In this document: positions 7,065 to 15,079 of the stretch, piece after piece | How positions within the stretch are numbered: the stretch's first letter is position 1 | Layout of the letters: every line of letters starts with the position of its first letter | Source of the DNA: Marinomonas algarum | GTDB lineage: Bacteria; Pseudomonadota; Gammaproteobacteria; Pseudomonadales; Marinomonadaceae | Reading direction: 5' to 3' | DNA: 64,000 nucleotides | Assembly (NCBI RefSeq): GCF_020532605.1 | Contig: NZ_JAJATW010000008.1 | Location: forward strand, 1-64,000 | Position numbers and translations under genes: made by a program | Notes under the pieces: generated by a model | What the model was told of the DNA's origin: nothing | Databases searched by the model: none | Seen by the model: only the letters and a program-made list of their open reading frames with translations

Positions 7065-8012
7065 GTGTTTTCTCTCTCTCTTTCAGTGTTACCGGTATTT
7101 CTATTGCTCGTCGTAGGAGCCGTTTGTCAGCGCTGGCGCTTCCCAATGGAAGGCTTTTGGCAGGGCGTCGACAAACTTTCTTACTGGGTACTGTTTCCCT
7201 CATTACTCTTCTACAAAACATCACAAATCGACTTCACCAACCCCATGCTGTCCCAATACGCACTCGTACTGCTGGGTGGCTTACTGATTACCTCGCTCTT
7301 TGTCTTTGCCAGTGCATACCTTATGAAAACCGCCGCACCCACTGCCTCCTCCATGTTACAGGCCGGTGTGCGATTCAACACCTTCCTAGTACTCGCCTTA
7401 GCTGGCAGCCTCTATGGTAACGAAGGCCTCGTTCTTGCCGCCCTCGGAGCCTCCGTACTCATCCCATCCATCAACGTCTTCCTCGTCATCGCCATGGTGC
7501 TTATGCACGGACCAACCGACGCAGACGGCAAACGAACCGTCTCACTACCGCGTCTACTGAGTGGCGCCTTAATTCGCAACCCACTGATCCTCTCCATCCT
7601 ACTGGGCAGCGGACTCAACCTACTCGGACTCACTCCCATCCTACTCATCTCCGACATGATTGGCATGCTATCCCAGGCCGCCTTACCCCTTGTCCTGCTC
7701 GCCGTGGGCGCCAGCGTCCGCTTCGAAACCATCCGCACCGTCGGCATGGCTTTCGTTCTGTCCACCGTCGCACGCTTCGTTATCTTCCCCGTCATGATCG
7801 GCCTACTGTGTTGGGCATTTGACATACGCGGCTTACCGGCATTCGTTGCCATCCTATTCGGACTCGTCCCCACCGCCACATCCGGCTACGCCTTAGCTCG
7901 ACAACTGGGCGGCGACGCCGAACGCCTATCCGCCTTCATCACACTGCAAACCCTACTGTCCGTCTTCACCGTTCCACTTAGCGTCTGGCTCAGCCAGCTC
8001 TACCTAAGCTAA
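7065..8012 (+). CDS. AEC-family (auxin efflux carrier) membrane transporter
   Basis: This 315-residue integral membrane protein has about ten hydrophobic segments in two halves around a hydrophilic loop near residues 145-160 (HGPTDADGKR). This is the AEC/BASS-like inverted-repeat layout, and its typical phrases include KLSYWVLFPSLLF, ALPLVLLAVGASV and LVPTATSGYALA. Members export or take up carboxylates or other small anions. The substrate is not predictable here. The start is GTG at 7065, set by AAGGAG at 7054-7059. Codons ending in C (ATC, CTC, GTC) and CTA are much commoner in the second half than in neighbouring genes, which may point to a different origin. It stands alone. Confidence 0.85.
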   Translation: MFSLSLSVLPVFLLLVVGAVCQRWRFPMEGFWQGVDKLSYWVLFPSLLFYKTSQIDFTNPMLSQYALVLLGGLLITSLFVFASAYLMKTAAPTASSMLQAGVRFNTFLVLALAGSLYGNEGLVLAALGASVLIPSINVFLVIAMVLMHGPTDADGKRTVSLPRLLSGALIRNPLILSILLGSGLNLLGLTPILLISDMIGMLSQAALPLVLLAVGASVRFETIRTVGMAFVLSTVARFVIFPVMIGLLCWAFDIRGLPAFVAILFGLVPTATSGYALARQLGGDAERLSAFITLQTLLSVFTVPLSVWLSQLYLS

Positions 8013-8035
8013 CCCGGAACTAAGCTAATCCGGAA
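8004..8035 (+). repeat. 16-bp tandem duplication over the stop codon of the AEC gene
   Basis: CTAAGCTAACCCGGAA (8004-8019) is followed directly by CTAAGCTAATCCGGAA (8020-8035), one mismatch in 16. The first copy contains the gene's last codons and stop. Confidence 0.85.
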
Positions 8036-8070
8036 CAGACAGCACAAAACCAAAACACAAAACCAGAGCA

Positions 8071-8104
8071 CAAAAAAAGCCGCACTCAACAGAATGCGGC
8101 TCTT
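8071..8104 (-). terminator. Intrinsic terminator for galU, possibly bidirectional
   Basis: AGCCGCA (8078-8084) pairs with TGCGGCT (8095-8101). Read on the minus strand the hairpin is followed by seven T, a strong terminator downstream of galU. Read on the plus strand the tail is CTTTATC, weaker, and could serve the AEC gene. Confidence 0.85.
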
Positions 8105-8110
8105 TATCAA

Positions 8111-8196
8111 TTTTTATTACCTAAAACGTTTTATCACTTAAAACTTTTTATCACTTAAAACTTTTTATTACTTAAGATGTTTTATTATCTAAATAG
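8111..8196. repeat. Five degenerate tandem units of about 17 bp
   Basis: Units begin at 8111, 8129, 8145, 8162 and 8180 and follow the pattern TTTTAT(C/T)AC(T/C)TAAAAC. Units two and three are nearly identical. The array fills the spacer between the terminator hairpin and the end of galU. No coding or regulatory role is evident. Confidence 0.75.
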
Positions 8197-8259
8197 CGCA
8201 CCGTATTGGTGCAATAAGTGGCGGCAATTTAGCCAGCGCAAAATAGGTGAACAATCACA

Positions 8260-9096
8260 TTACACTTCTGTTGGATCTTGATAGTGGTGCTTGTAGCAGA
8301 AGTTTGTTGCTTCCACAAAACCATCCACACTACCACAATCAAAACGCTTACCTTTAAACTGGTACGCCAACACACAACCTTCCGTCGCCTGCTGCAAAAT
8401 AGCATCCGTAATCTGCACTTCACCATTACGACCCGGTGGCGTATTACGAATCTTATCGAAAATATCCGGAGTCAAAATATAACGACCAATGATCGCAAGA
8501 TTAGAAGGTGCATCTTCTTTGGCTGGCTTCTCCACCATATCCGTCACACGGAACAAGCCATCCATCATAGAATCGCCCTTAATCACACCGTACTTATGCA
8601 CCTCATCTTCAGGTACTTCCTCAATCGCCACAATCGTACAACGGAACTGATTGTAAAGCTTCACCATCTGCGCCATCACACCGTCGTCTTCACCAAAGCA
8701 AAGGTCATCGGCCAACACCACACCAAACGCCTCATCACCGATCAGTGACTCGCCTGACAAGATAGCGTGGCCAAGCCCTAACATGTTGTTTTGACGAATA
8801 TAGGAGAAGTTAACGTTATCGATTAAATCACGGATGGTGTCGAGATATTTTTCTTTCTTAGTGCCTGAAATTTGGTGCTCTAACTCATAACTAATGTCGA
8901 AATGATCGGCGATGGCACGCTTACCACGACCCGTCACAAACGTGACATTATTCAACCCCGCCGCTGCGGCTTCTTCAACACCATATTGAACGAGTGGCTT
9001 GTTCACAATGGGCAACATCTCTTTTGGCATAGACTTCGTGGCCGGCAAAAAACGGGTGCCATAACCAGCAACAGGGAATAAACACTTACGAATCAT
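8260..9096 (-). CDS. galU: UTP-glucose-1-phosphate uridylyltransferase
   Basis: This 278-residue nucleotidyltransferase makes UDP-glucose from UTP and glucose-1-phosphate in the cytoplasm, feeding envelope polysaccharides and galactose metabolism. The N-terminal FPVAGYGTRFLPATK with KEMLPIVNKP is the GalU nucleotide-binding signature. VLADDL near residue 125 holds the metal-binding Asp, and VEKP and KGKRFDCGS are further family landmarks. Length is slightly under the roughly 300 of E. coli GalU, as usual for the Pseudomonas-type enzyme. It is monocistronic, with a strong terminator at 8071-8104. Confidence 0.95.
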   Translation of the reverse strand: MIRKCLFPVAGYGTRFLPATKSMPKEMLPIVNKPLVQYGVEEAAAAGLNNVTFVTGRGKRAIADHFDISYELEHQISGTKKEKYLDTIRDLIDNVNFSYIRQNNMLGLGHAILSGESLIGDEAFGVVLADDLCFGEDDGVMAQMVKLYNQFRCTIVAIEEVPEDEVHKYGVIKGDSMMDGLFRVTDMVEKPAKEDAPSNLAIIGRYILTPDIFDKIRNTPPGRNGEVQITDAILQQATEGCVLAYQFKGKRFDCGSVDGFVEATNFCYKHHYQDPTEV

Positions 9097-9172
9097 AATC
9101 TTTCCTTAAAAATGGCTTTGTTAAATGGCCGTCTAAAACACGACATGGCCAATCTGTTTTCGGTCGATGCAT

Positions 9173-10054
9173 TTAGTATAGAGCATCTTGTGTGACCGTT
9201 CGTATCACCTGTGTTAACCGGTCCAATACAGGGGAACTAAGTTTGTACCAATGCCAATAAAGAGGCAAGGCAAGGCGGTTGTCCGGCAGCAAGGATACCA
9301 ATTTCTTACTTTTTATTTTCTGTTTCACTTGAACACTAGGGACTAAAGCACAGACTGTGCCACCCATCACCAGCTCGACAAAGCCATGGGAAGACGGATA
9401 CCAATGGCTATTGTTGGCATTGGCTTGGCTTTTAAGGCATTCCGTTTGATACCGTGTCCACAGCTCATCGTGCTCGTCGTACACCAGTGAGGGCGCTTGT
9501 AAAATAGCGTCACTGCTGAGATCGTTGTGCAAATAGGTCTCAATAAAGGCTGGCGTGGCGACCAGCTCATAATGCATATACCCTAAAAACACAGAATCCC
9601 CACCCGCCACCGGTGTACCGATTTGGCTAAGACACGCCACCACCTGACCACTTTGCAACAAAGAACGGGTATGGCTTTGATCGGCCGCCTTAATGTGCAA
9701 CATATTGTCATCCGTAGCGGAAAACGCTTGAACAACATCGGTAAACCAAGTGGCCAACACATCATTATTCACCGCAATGCGCAGAGGTTGCCGGGTGTTA
9801 TCCCTTTCAATGCTGTCCCTTATGTCATCCTCCAACAAGGTGACCTTATTGAAATGCGCCAACAACTTTTCCCCAAGGGGCGTCGGCAACACAGGGCGAG
9901 CGCGAATCAGTAAGGGTTGCCCGCAGGCTTGCTCTAAGCGTTTGATGTTTTGCGACACCGCGGATTGCGTCAAATTCAAATGCTGAGCGGCCTTGTCAAA
10001 ACGTTGAAACGTGAGAACAGCGTGCAAACTGCTCAAAGCTTTGTAATCCATCAT
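9173..10054 (-). CDS. argP: LysR-family regulator, ArgP/LysG type
   Basis: The protein has 293 residues. An N-terminal winged helix-turn-helix (about 3-60, FDKAAQHLNLTQSAVSQNIKRLE) is followed by a LysR effector-binding domain. ArgP controls export of arginine or lysine according to amino-acid supply. The assignment is supported by sequence style and by the divergently placed LysE/ArgO-type exporter 113 bp away, the standard argP-argO layout. Two adjacent ATG codons (10054, 10051) could serve as start and no clear ribosome-binding site separates them. Confidence 0.85.
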   Translation of the reverse strand: MMDYKALSSLHAVLTFQRFDKAAQHLNLTQSAVSQNIKRLEQACGQPLLIRARPVLPTPLGEKLLAHFNKVTLLEDDIRDSIERDNTRQPLRIAVNNDVLATWFTDVVQAFSATDDNMLHIKAADQSHTRSLLQSGQVVACLSQIGTPVAGGDSVFLGYMHYELVATPAFIETYLHNDLSSDAILQAPSLVYDEHDELWTRYQTECLKSQANANNSHWYPSSHGFVELVMGGTVCALVPSVQVKQKIKSKKLVSLLPDNRLALPLYWHWYKLSSPVLDRLTQVIRTVTQDALY

Positions 10055-10167
10055 AAAATTGACGAGCGTCCAAATAAATTTTTCTAATGAAGTTTAAGTT
10101 TAATTAATTTTAATGTAAAAGTGCCGTCGCGTAAGATCAAGTCAAATTTCACCAAAAGGAAACCGCC

Positions 10168-10773
10168 ATGCTGGCATTTTTAAGCGGTGCCATTACCGGA
10201 GGGGGCTTAATTGTCGCTGTAGGGGCACAAAACAGTTTTTTACTAGAACAAGCGTTAAAGCGTCATTACGCCTTTCCCATAGCACTGCTGTTCATCTTAA
10301 GCGATGTTATCTCCATCACCTTAGGTGCCTTTGGACTGGGTCTATTGCTACAAAGTCACGACTGGTTACTGACCGCATCGCGATGGGCGGGGGTAGCGTT
10401 TTTAGCTTGGTTTGCCCTTGGCAAATGGCGAGCCTCGTTTCAAGAAGAGCATTTGATTTTGGAGCAAGCGGGTAAACGCCTTGCCTTGTGGCCACTGTGT
10501 GTCATGGGCTTTGCGGTGACCTGGCTGAATCCGCACTTCTATCTGGACACCATGATCTTAATGGGCAGCTTGGCGAACCAATGGCAGGACGACAAATGGG
10601 CGTTTGTGTTTGGTGGCGCAACGGCGTCTGTGGTGTGGTTTTTATCCTTGGCTCTGGTAGGAAAGCTGTGTGCAAAGTGGCTCGAAAAAGCCGCTTTCTG
10701 GCGTTGGTTTAATCGTATTAACGCCATTTTGATTTGGAGCATTGCCTACAACATCGCCACACAGCCGTTTTAA
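10168..10773 (+). CDS. argO: LysE/ArgO-type basic amino-acid exporter
   Basis: This 201-residue inner-membrane protein has about six hydrophobic segments. The N-terminal GAITGGGLIVAVGAQNSFLL and the central NPHFYLDT are signatures of the LysE/ArgO family, which exports arginine or lysine, or their toxic analogues. AAAAGGA precedes the ATG by about nine bases. It lies divergent from the argP-like gene, so induction by that regulator in the presence of the exported amino acid is expected. Whether arginine or lysine is the main substrate cannot be told. Confidence 0.88.
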   Translation: MLAFLSGAITGGGLIVAVGAQNSFLLEQALKRHYAFPIALLFILSDVISITLGAFGLGLLLQSHDWLLTASRWAGVAFLAWFALGKWRASFQEEHLILEQAGKRLALWPLCVMGFAVTWLNPHFYLDTMILMGSLANQWQDDKWAFVFGGATASVVWFLSLALVGKLCAKWLEKAAFWRWFNRINAILIWSIAYNIATQPF

Positions 10774-10794
10774 GACACACTGTATGGCGACGAT

Positions 10795-10812
10795 GATGGC
10801 GATGGCGATGGC
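10795..10812. repeat. Three GATGGC hexamers
   Basis: GATGGC is repeated three times in tandem, within a longer GATG-rich stretch, in the 42-bp gap between the convergent argO-like and MFS genes. It is a simple-sequence repeat without evident function. Confidence 0.8.
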
Positions 10813-10815
10813 GAG

Positions 10816-12099
10816 TTACAATTTGATTTCGACCTCGTGTGGCGCTTCCTCGACGGGAGTAGAGGTGTCGGCTTCCACCAACATCTCTGCTGTCGCCACA
10901 GAAGAAACCGTCAACGCCACAGGGATCTGATCCCCTTGCTCTTCGATGATCATGGCTGGCTGATGCTTGATACGGTACATGGCCACCAGTGCGACACTGA
11001 TATTGAGTGTCGCAACAAACCAAAACAACGCATCAATGCGCAAGGTGTCCATCAAGGCCGCAGCAACAAGAGGCCCTAACATACCACCGACACCATTCAA
11101 TAAAATCATGCCACTACTGGCCGATAAAATTTGCTCAGGACGCAATTGGTCATTCATATGCGAAGACGCCAATGAATACATCGGGAAGGTAAAGGCACCG
11201 ACAAAAAACATGCCTACCATCATGACAATCTGATTATTCATACCATTGCCCAGCGGCACAATAAACGCCGCGATCCCCCCAACAATCCCCACCCACAGAA
11301 TAGTGACGCGACGATCTTGGCGATCGGACAATTTACCTATTGGCCACTGCAAAATCATACCGCCCACGTAGCTGGCACCGATAAACAAAGAGATCTGTAC
11401 AATGTCCATGCCGATGCTCTTAGCGTACAAGGCACCCAAGCCCAAAATCGCCCCTGCCGTACAACCGGCAATGGTCACCCCCGTGACCCCCAAGGGCGCG
11501 GTTTTTATCAAGCCAACAATATTGAGCTTTTCCGGCACATTAATGGTCGGCGACGGCGTGCGCACTAACAGCAAAGGCACCACCGCTAAAGAAATTAACA
11601 CCGACGTTAAAATGAACAAGCCATAACCACTGGGCGACGACAAATTCAGTAAGAATTGGCTGAGGGTTTGGCTGGCCCAAATTTCAATAATATAAATAGA
11701 AAACAGACGACCACGGGTTTTATTGGTGGCAATGTCGTTGAGCCAGCTTTCGGTGACAATAAACAGCCCGGCGTAACACAGGCCGGTTCCCATCCGCATT
11801 AGCATCCAAAACCAAGAGTTGACCACCACGGATTGCATTAAAATAGTGATCGACGCCAAGGACGCCACCGCCGCAAACACACGGATATGACCGACATTTT
11901 TTACCCAATTCGGCACCAACAAAGACCCTAAAATAAAGCCGAGATAATACGCCGACATAATTAAACCCGTTGCCGTGGTATTAAAGCCTTCGATCGATGC
12001 CCGAATACCAATCAACGAACTTTGCAACGCACTCGCCATCGTCAAAATGGCGATGCCGATGAGCAGACTCCAGATGGGGAATAGGGTTTGCTTTAACAT
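10816..12099 (-). CDS. MFS transporter, YcaD-like
   Basis: This 427-residue major-facilitator protein has twelve predicted hydrophobic segments up to about residue 375, then a polar, acidic C-terminal tail of about 50 residues (EADTSTPVEEAPHEVEIKL). The motif GKLSDRQDRRV in the loop after segment eight is the MFS motif-A-like signature, and LMRMGTGLCYAGLFIVTESWLN is typical of YcaD-type members. The substrate is unknown. It is monocistronic and converges on the argO-like gene with a 42-bp gap and no clear terminator. Confidence 0.85.
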   Translation of the reverse strand: MLKQTLFPIWSLLIGIAILTMASALQSSLIGIRASIEGFNTTATGLIMSAYYLGFILGSLLVPNWVKNVGHIRVFAAVASLASITILMQSVVVNSWFWMLMRMGTGLCYAGLFIVTESWLNDIATNKTRGRLFSIYIIEIWASQTLSQFLLNLSSPSGYGLFILTSVLISLAVVPLLLVRTPSPTINVPEKLNIVGLIKTAPLGVTGVTIAGCTAGAILGLGALYAKSIGMDIVQISLFIGASYVGGMILQWPIGKLSDRQDRRVTILWVGIVGGIAAFIVPLGNGMNNQIVMMVGMFFVGAFTFPMYSLASSHMNDQLRPEQILSASSGMILLNGVGGMLGPLVAAALMDTLRIDALFWFVATLNISVALVAMYRIKHQPAMIIEEQGDQIPVALTVSSVATAEMLVEADTSTPVEEAPHEVEIKL

Positions 12100-12271
12100 G
12101 TCGTGTCCTTTAGTGCGCTGTATAAAATAGGGGAGGTTGGTTAATGGCTGAGGTGGTCATTATTTCGGCAGACTATACCGATTGAAATCCTGAATGCAAT
12201 CACTAATCCACCCATTAAAGGCCGTAAAGAAAAAGATATTTTTTTGTGTCATCTTCGCAGTATAGCTGGAG

Positions 12272-12300
12272 TTTACTGTGGATATTTTGTTTACTATAAA
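12272..12300 (+). promoter_or_regulatory. Sigma70-type promoter for the patB-like gene
   Basis: TTTACT (12272-12277) and TATAAA (12295-12300) are separated by 17 bp, 30 bp upstream of the ATG. The -35 is one or two changes from consensus and the -10 one change. Confidence 0.55.
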
Positions 12301-12330
12301 ACACATACACAGCACGGGAGAACACAGCCA

Positions 12331-13485
12331 ATGGATGCCTCTACCTCGGTATTTGACACAGTAATTGACCGCACAACAAGCCACAGTGATAAATGGTCCA
12401 AATTTCCCGACACCGTGATTCCTATGTGGGTGGCGGACATGGATTTTGATTCCCCAGACTGCATTAAAAATGCCCTGTCCCAGCGTGTCGAAGAGGGCGT
12501 TTATGGCTACACCAAGACCCCTGATGTACTGGAAAAAGCCATTCAGGCACACGCTCTTACGCAGTATAACTGGTCCGTTTCAGCGCAGGATCTAGTGCAC
12601 CTGCCAGGGCTCGTCTGCGCGTTACACCTCAGTGTGCGTGTTTTCTCTGAAGCCGATGATCGTATCGTGGTGCCAGGCCCCGTGTACTACCATTTGACCA
12701 AGGCGCCGGCTTTGGTCGGGCGTGACATTGCCCATGTGGACATGACGTTGGAAAACCATCGTTGGGTGCCGGACATGGCGCAGTTTGAAGCCGCTTGTGC
12801 CGACCCCAAAAGTAAAATGATCCTATTGTGCAACCCGCACAACCCTGGTGGCACCGTTTACAGTCAGGCGGAATTACTGCGCATTCATGCCTTAGCGGAG
12901 AAATACAATCTCATCGTGGTAAGCGATGAGATACATTGCGATTTGATCCTAGACTCGGTGCCACACGTACCTTTTGCAAGCTTAAATGAAGACGCCGCAA
13001 GTCGAACCATCACACTGATGGCGCCCAGCAAAACCTTTAATGTGGCGGGGTTGGGATACGCATTTGCCGTGATTCAAAATACCGAGTTGCGTCACGCCTT
13101 CGATCAGGGTCGAACAGGGTTGATTCCATCGCCGAATTTGCTGGGGTTAACCGCAGCGACAGCTGCCTACCAAGAAGGACAGGTTTGGCATCACGCATTG
13201 CTGACTTATCTAAAAGGCAACCGTGATTTATTGGTGGAGCGCCTTGCGTCGACACCGCTTAAAATGGCGCGTCTGGAAGCGACTTATTTGGCTTGGATTG
13301 ACGCATCTGCATTAGGTTTAGACGACGCCTATGAGTTTTTTGTAAACGCGGGTGTTGGGGTCTCTAATGGTGCAGATTTTGGTGATGCAAATTTTGTACG
13401 ATTGAATTTTGGTTGCCCTAAATCGGTGTTGTTAGAAGCCATTGAGCGCATTGAAGCGGCGTTAGAACAGCACAGTCAGTCATGA
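12331..13485 (+). CDS. patB: PatB/MalY-type PLP-dependent C-S lyase (cystathionine beta-lyase-like)
   Basis: The protein has 384 residues and belongs to fold-type I aminotransferase class I/II. IPMWVADMDFDSP near the start, NPHNPGG in the middle, VVSDEIHCDL and the PLP lysine in MAPSKTFNVAGLG are the MalY/PatB signatures. Such enzymes split cystathionine or cysteine conjugates into a thiol, pyruvate and ammonia. The ATG at 12331 is preferred over in-frame codons further upstream because GGGAG lies ten bases before it and the usual N-terminus FDTVIDR starts just after. The next gene follows after about 50 bp. Confidence 0.88.
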   Translation: MDASTSVFDTVIDRTTSHSDKWSKFPDTVIPMWVADMDFDSPDCIKNALSQRVEEGVYGYTKTPDVLEKAIQAHALTQYNWSVSAQDLVHLPGLVCALHLSVRVFSEADDRIVVPGPVYYHLTKAPALVGRDIAHVDMTLENHRWVPDMAQFEAACADPKSKMILLCNPHNPGGTVYSQAELLRIHALAEKYNLIVVSDEIHCDLILDSVPHVPFASLNEDAASRTITLMAPSKTFNVAGLGYAFAVIQNTELRHAFDQGRTGLIPSPNLLGLTAATAAYQEGQVWHHALLTYLKGNRDLLVERLASTPLKMARLEATYLAWIDASALGLDDAYEFFVNAGVGVSNGADFGDANFVRLNFGCPKSVLLEAIERIEAALEQHSQS

Positions 13486-13534
13486 GTGCCGTCGGCTTTG
13501 AACGCCATTATTATGAGAGTAGGGAATAGGTTAC

Positions 13535-14332
13535 ATGATTGATTTTACCGTTCGGATCAGTATTTTTTTAGTGGTGTTCAGCAGTCTAATGACCTGGCAG
13601 TGGTTAGCGCCTCGGGGGGCTCTGCTGCAGTGGCGTCAACGTTGGCAGCACAATTTGATTTTACTGATGCTGGGGGCTGTGTGCGTCCGTCTGTTTCAAC
13701 CGGTTCTTTTGTCGTTTGTGGCCTACTCCAATCAAGGGGCCGGTTTATTGAGCCATATAAGTTTGCCTTTTTGGGCGCTAGTCTTGGTCAGCATTTTGTT
13801 GCTTGATTGTCTGATTTATTGGCAACACCGGCTCTTTCATACCGTGCCCTTATTATGGCGTCTGCATCGGGTGCATCACTCAGACCCTGAACTGGATGTC
13901 AGCTCCGCTATTCGCTTTCATCCGGTTGAGATCGTGTTGTCCCTTTGTATTAAAGCCACCGCGGTGTGGGTATTGGGTATTCCAGTGGAAGCCGTGTTGA
14001 TCTTTGATATTTTGCTGAACGCCTCGGCGATGTTTAACCACACCAATGTGCGCCTACCAGCGAAGATAGAGAAGTGGGTGATCAAGCTGGTGGTGACGCC
14101 TGACATGCACCGCATTCATCATTCGAGGGTCAGCGCAGAAGCCAACAGCAACTATGGTTTTTTCTTGAGCATCTGGGATGCCTTATTCGGCAGCAAACGC
14201 AATCATGCGATGCACGGTGACGCTGGACTCAGTATTGGCATGCCGGGAACCAAGGCGTATCAGCCATCGTCATTAACTGATCTGTTGATGATGCCACTGA
14301 AGACCTTTGGCAAATCCCGAAAAAGAGGATAA
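13535..14332 (+). CDS. Sterol-desaturase/fatty-acid-hydroxylase-family membrane protein
   Basis: The protein has 265 residues. Three hydrophobic segments precede the histidine clusters HRLFH (about 95), HRVHH (about 108) and HRIHH (about 190) with further His residues. These bind a di-iron centre in this integral-membrane oxygenase superfamily. The reaction is an oxygen-dependent hydroxylation or desaturation of a lipid-like substrate, which cannot be named from sequence. It is followed by the yceH gene after 5 bp and is probably co-transcribed with it. Confidence 0.85.
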   Translation: MIDFTVRISIFLVVFSSLMTWQWLAPRGALLQWRQRWQHNLILLMLGAVCVRLFQPVLLSFVAYSNQGAGLLSHISLPFWALVLVSILLLDCLIYWQHRLFHTVPLLWRLHRVHHSDPELDVSSAIRFHPVEIVLSLCIKATAVWVLGIPVEAVLIFDILLNASAMFNHTNVRLPAKIEKWVIKLVVTPDMHRIHHSRVSAEANSNYGFFLSIWDALFGSKRNHAMHGDAGLSIGMPGTKAYQPSSLTDLLMMPLKTFGKSRKRG

Positions 14333-14337
14333 GTAAC

Positions 14338-15006
14338 ATGCATTACCACCAACTAAACGCCACAGAGATGCGAGTGATCGGTTGTCTGATGGAAAAGGAA
14401 ACCACCACGCCGGATCAGTATCCACTCAGCCTTAATGCCCTGGTCAACGCGTGTAACCAAAAATCAAACCGCGATCCGGTGACGCAATTATCAGAACAGG
14501 CCGTTCAAGACGCGCTGGATGCCTTGGACAAACGCGGCTTGGTGACGGAAATCTCCGGTGCACACAGCCGTGTGAGCAAATATCAGCATCGCTTTTGCAA
14601 CACAGAATTTTCTGATTTACAGCTGTCGCCAGGTGAAACCGCCATTCTTTGTTTGTTGTTTGTCCGTGGTGCTCAAACGCCTGGAGAACTTAGATCTCGC
14701 AGTGGTCGATTACACGCGTTCGCTTCCCGTGAAGAAGTCGAAGCCGCGCTCTCTGCTTTGCAAACGAAAACCGGCGGGCCTTATGTTTGTTTGCTACCAA
14801 GAGAGCCAGGGAAGCGAGAACAGCGTTACCAAGAGTGTTTTTGTACAGACTCTGAGCGATCGGATGACGTACCGGTCGCCTTGACGGAAAAGAGCGAAAA
14901 TACCCAATACACTCAACAGCTTGAAACTAAAGTGGCAGAATTAGAACAAGAAGTAGAGCGATTAAATGCGCGTATTCAAGAGCTTGAAAAAGCCAGTGGA
15001 CTATAA
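14338..15006 (+). CDS. yceH: YceH family protein (DUF480)
   Basis: The protein has 222 residues. The opening LNATEMRVIGCLMEKETTTPDQYPLSLNALVNACNQ-type text and the LRSRSGRLHAF phrase are diagnostic of YceH/DUF480, which folds as two winged-helix domains. A C-terminal heptad region (about 185-218, KVAELEQEVERLNARIQEL) should form a coiled coil. The cellular role is unknown. It starts 5 bp after the desaturase-like gene. Confidence 0.92.
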   Translation: MHYHQLNATEMRVIGCLMEKETTTPDQYPLSLNALVNACNQKSNRDPVTQLSEQAVQDALDALDKRGLVTEISGAHSRVSKYQHRFCNTEFSDLQLSPGETAILCLLFVRGAQTPGELRSRSGRLHAFASREEVEAALSALQTKTGGPYVCLLPREPGKREQRYQECFCTDSERSDDVPVALTEKSENTQYTQQLETKVAELEQEVERLNARIQELEKASGL

Positions 15007-15079
15007 TGGACTTTGGGTTCAAAATTAACGCGTTTTAGGCTCCTTGCTGTAGAGGAACCGATAAAAGAAGGGGAAACCG

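Noticed and set aside
7015-7879. Long open frames on the strand opposite to the AEC gene.
   Set aside because: They have low-complexity, Arg/Ser/Thr-rich translations and no ribosome-binding sites. They mirror the codon bias of the real gene on the plus strand.
12244-12330. Upstream in-frame start for the PatB-like protein.
   Set aside because: The extra 29 residues match nothing in the family and would place the start upstream of the promoter-like -35/-10 pair at 12272-12300. ATG 12331 has a GGGAG site.
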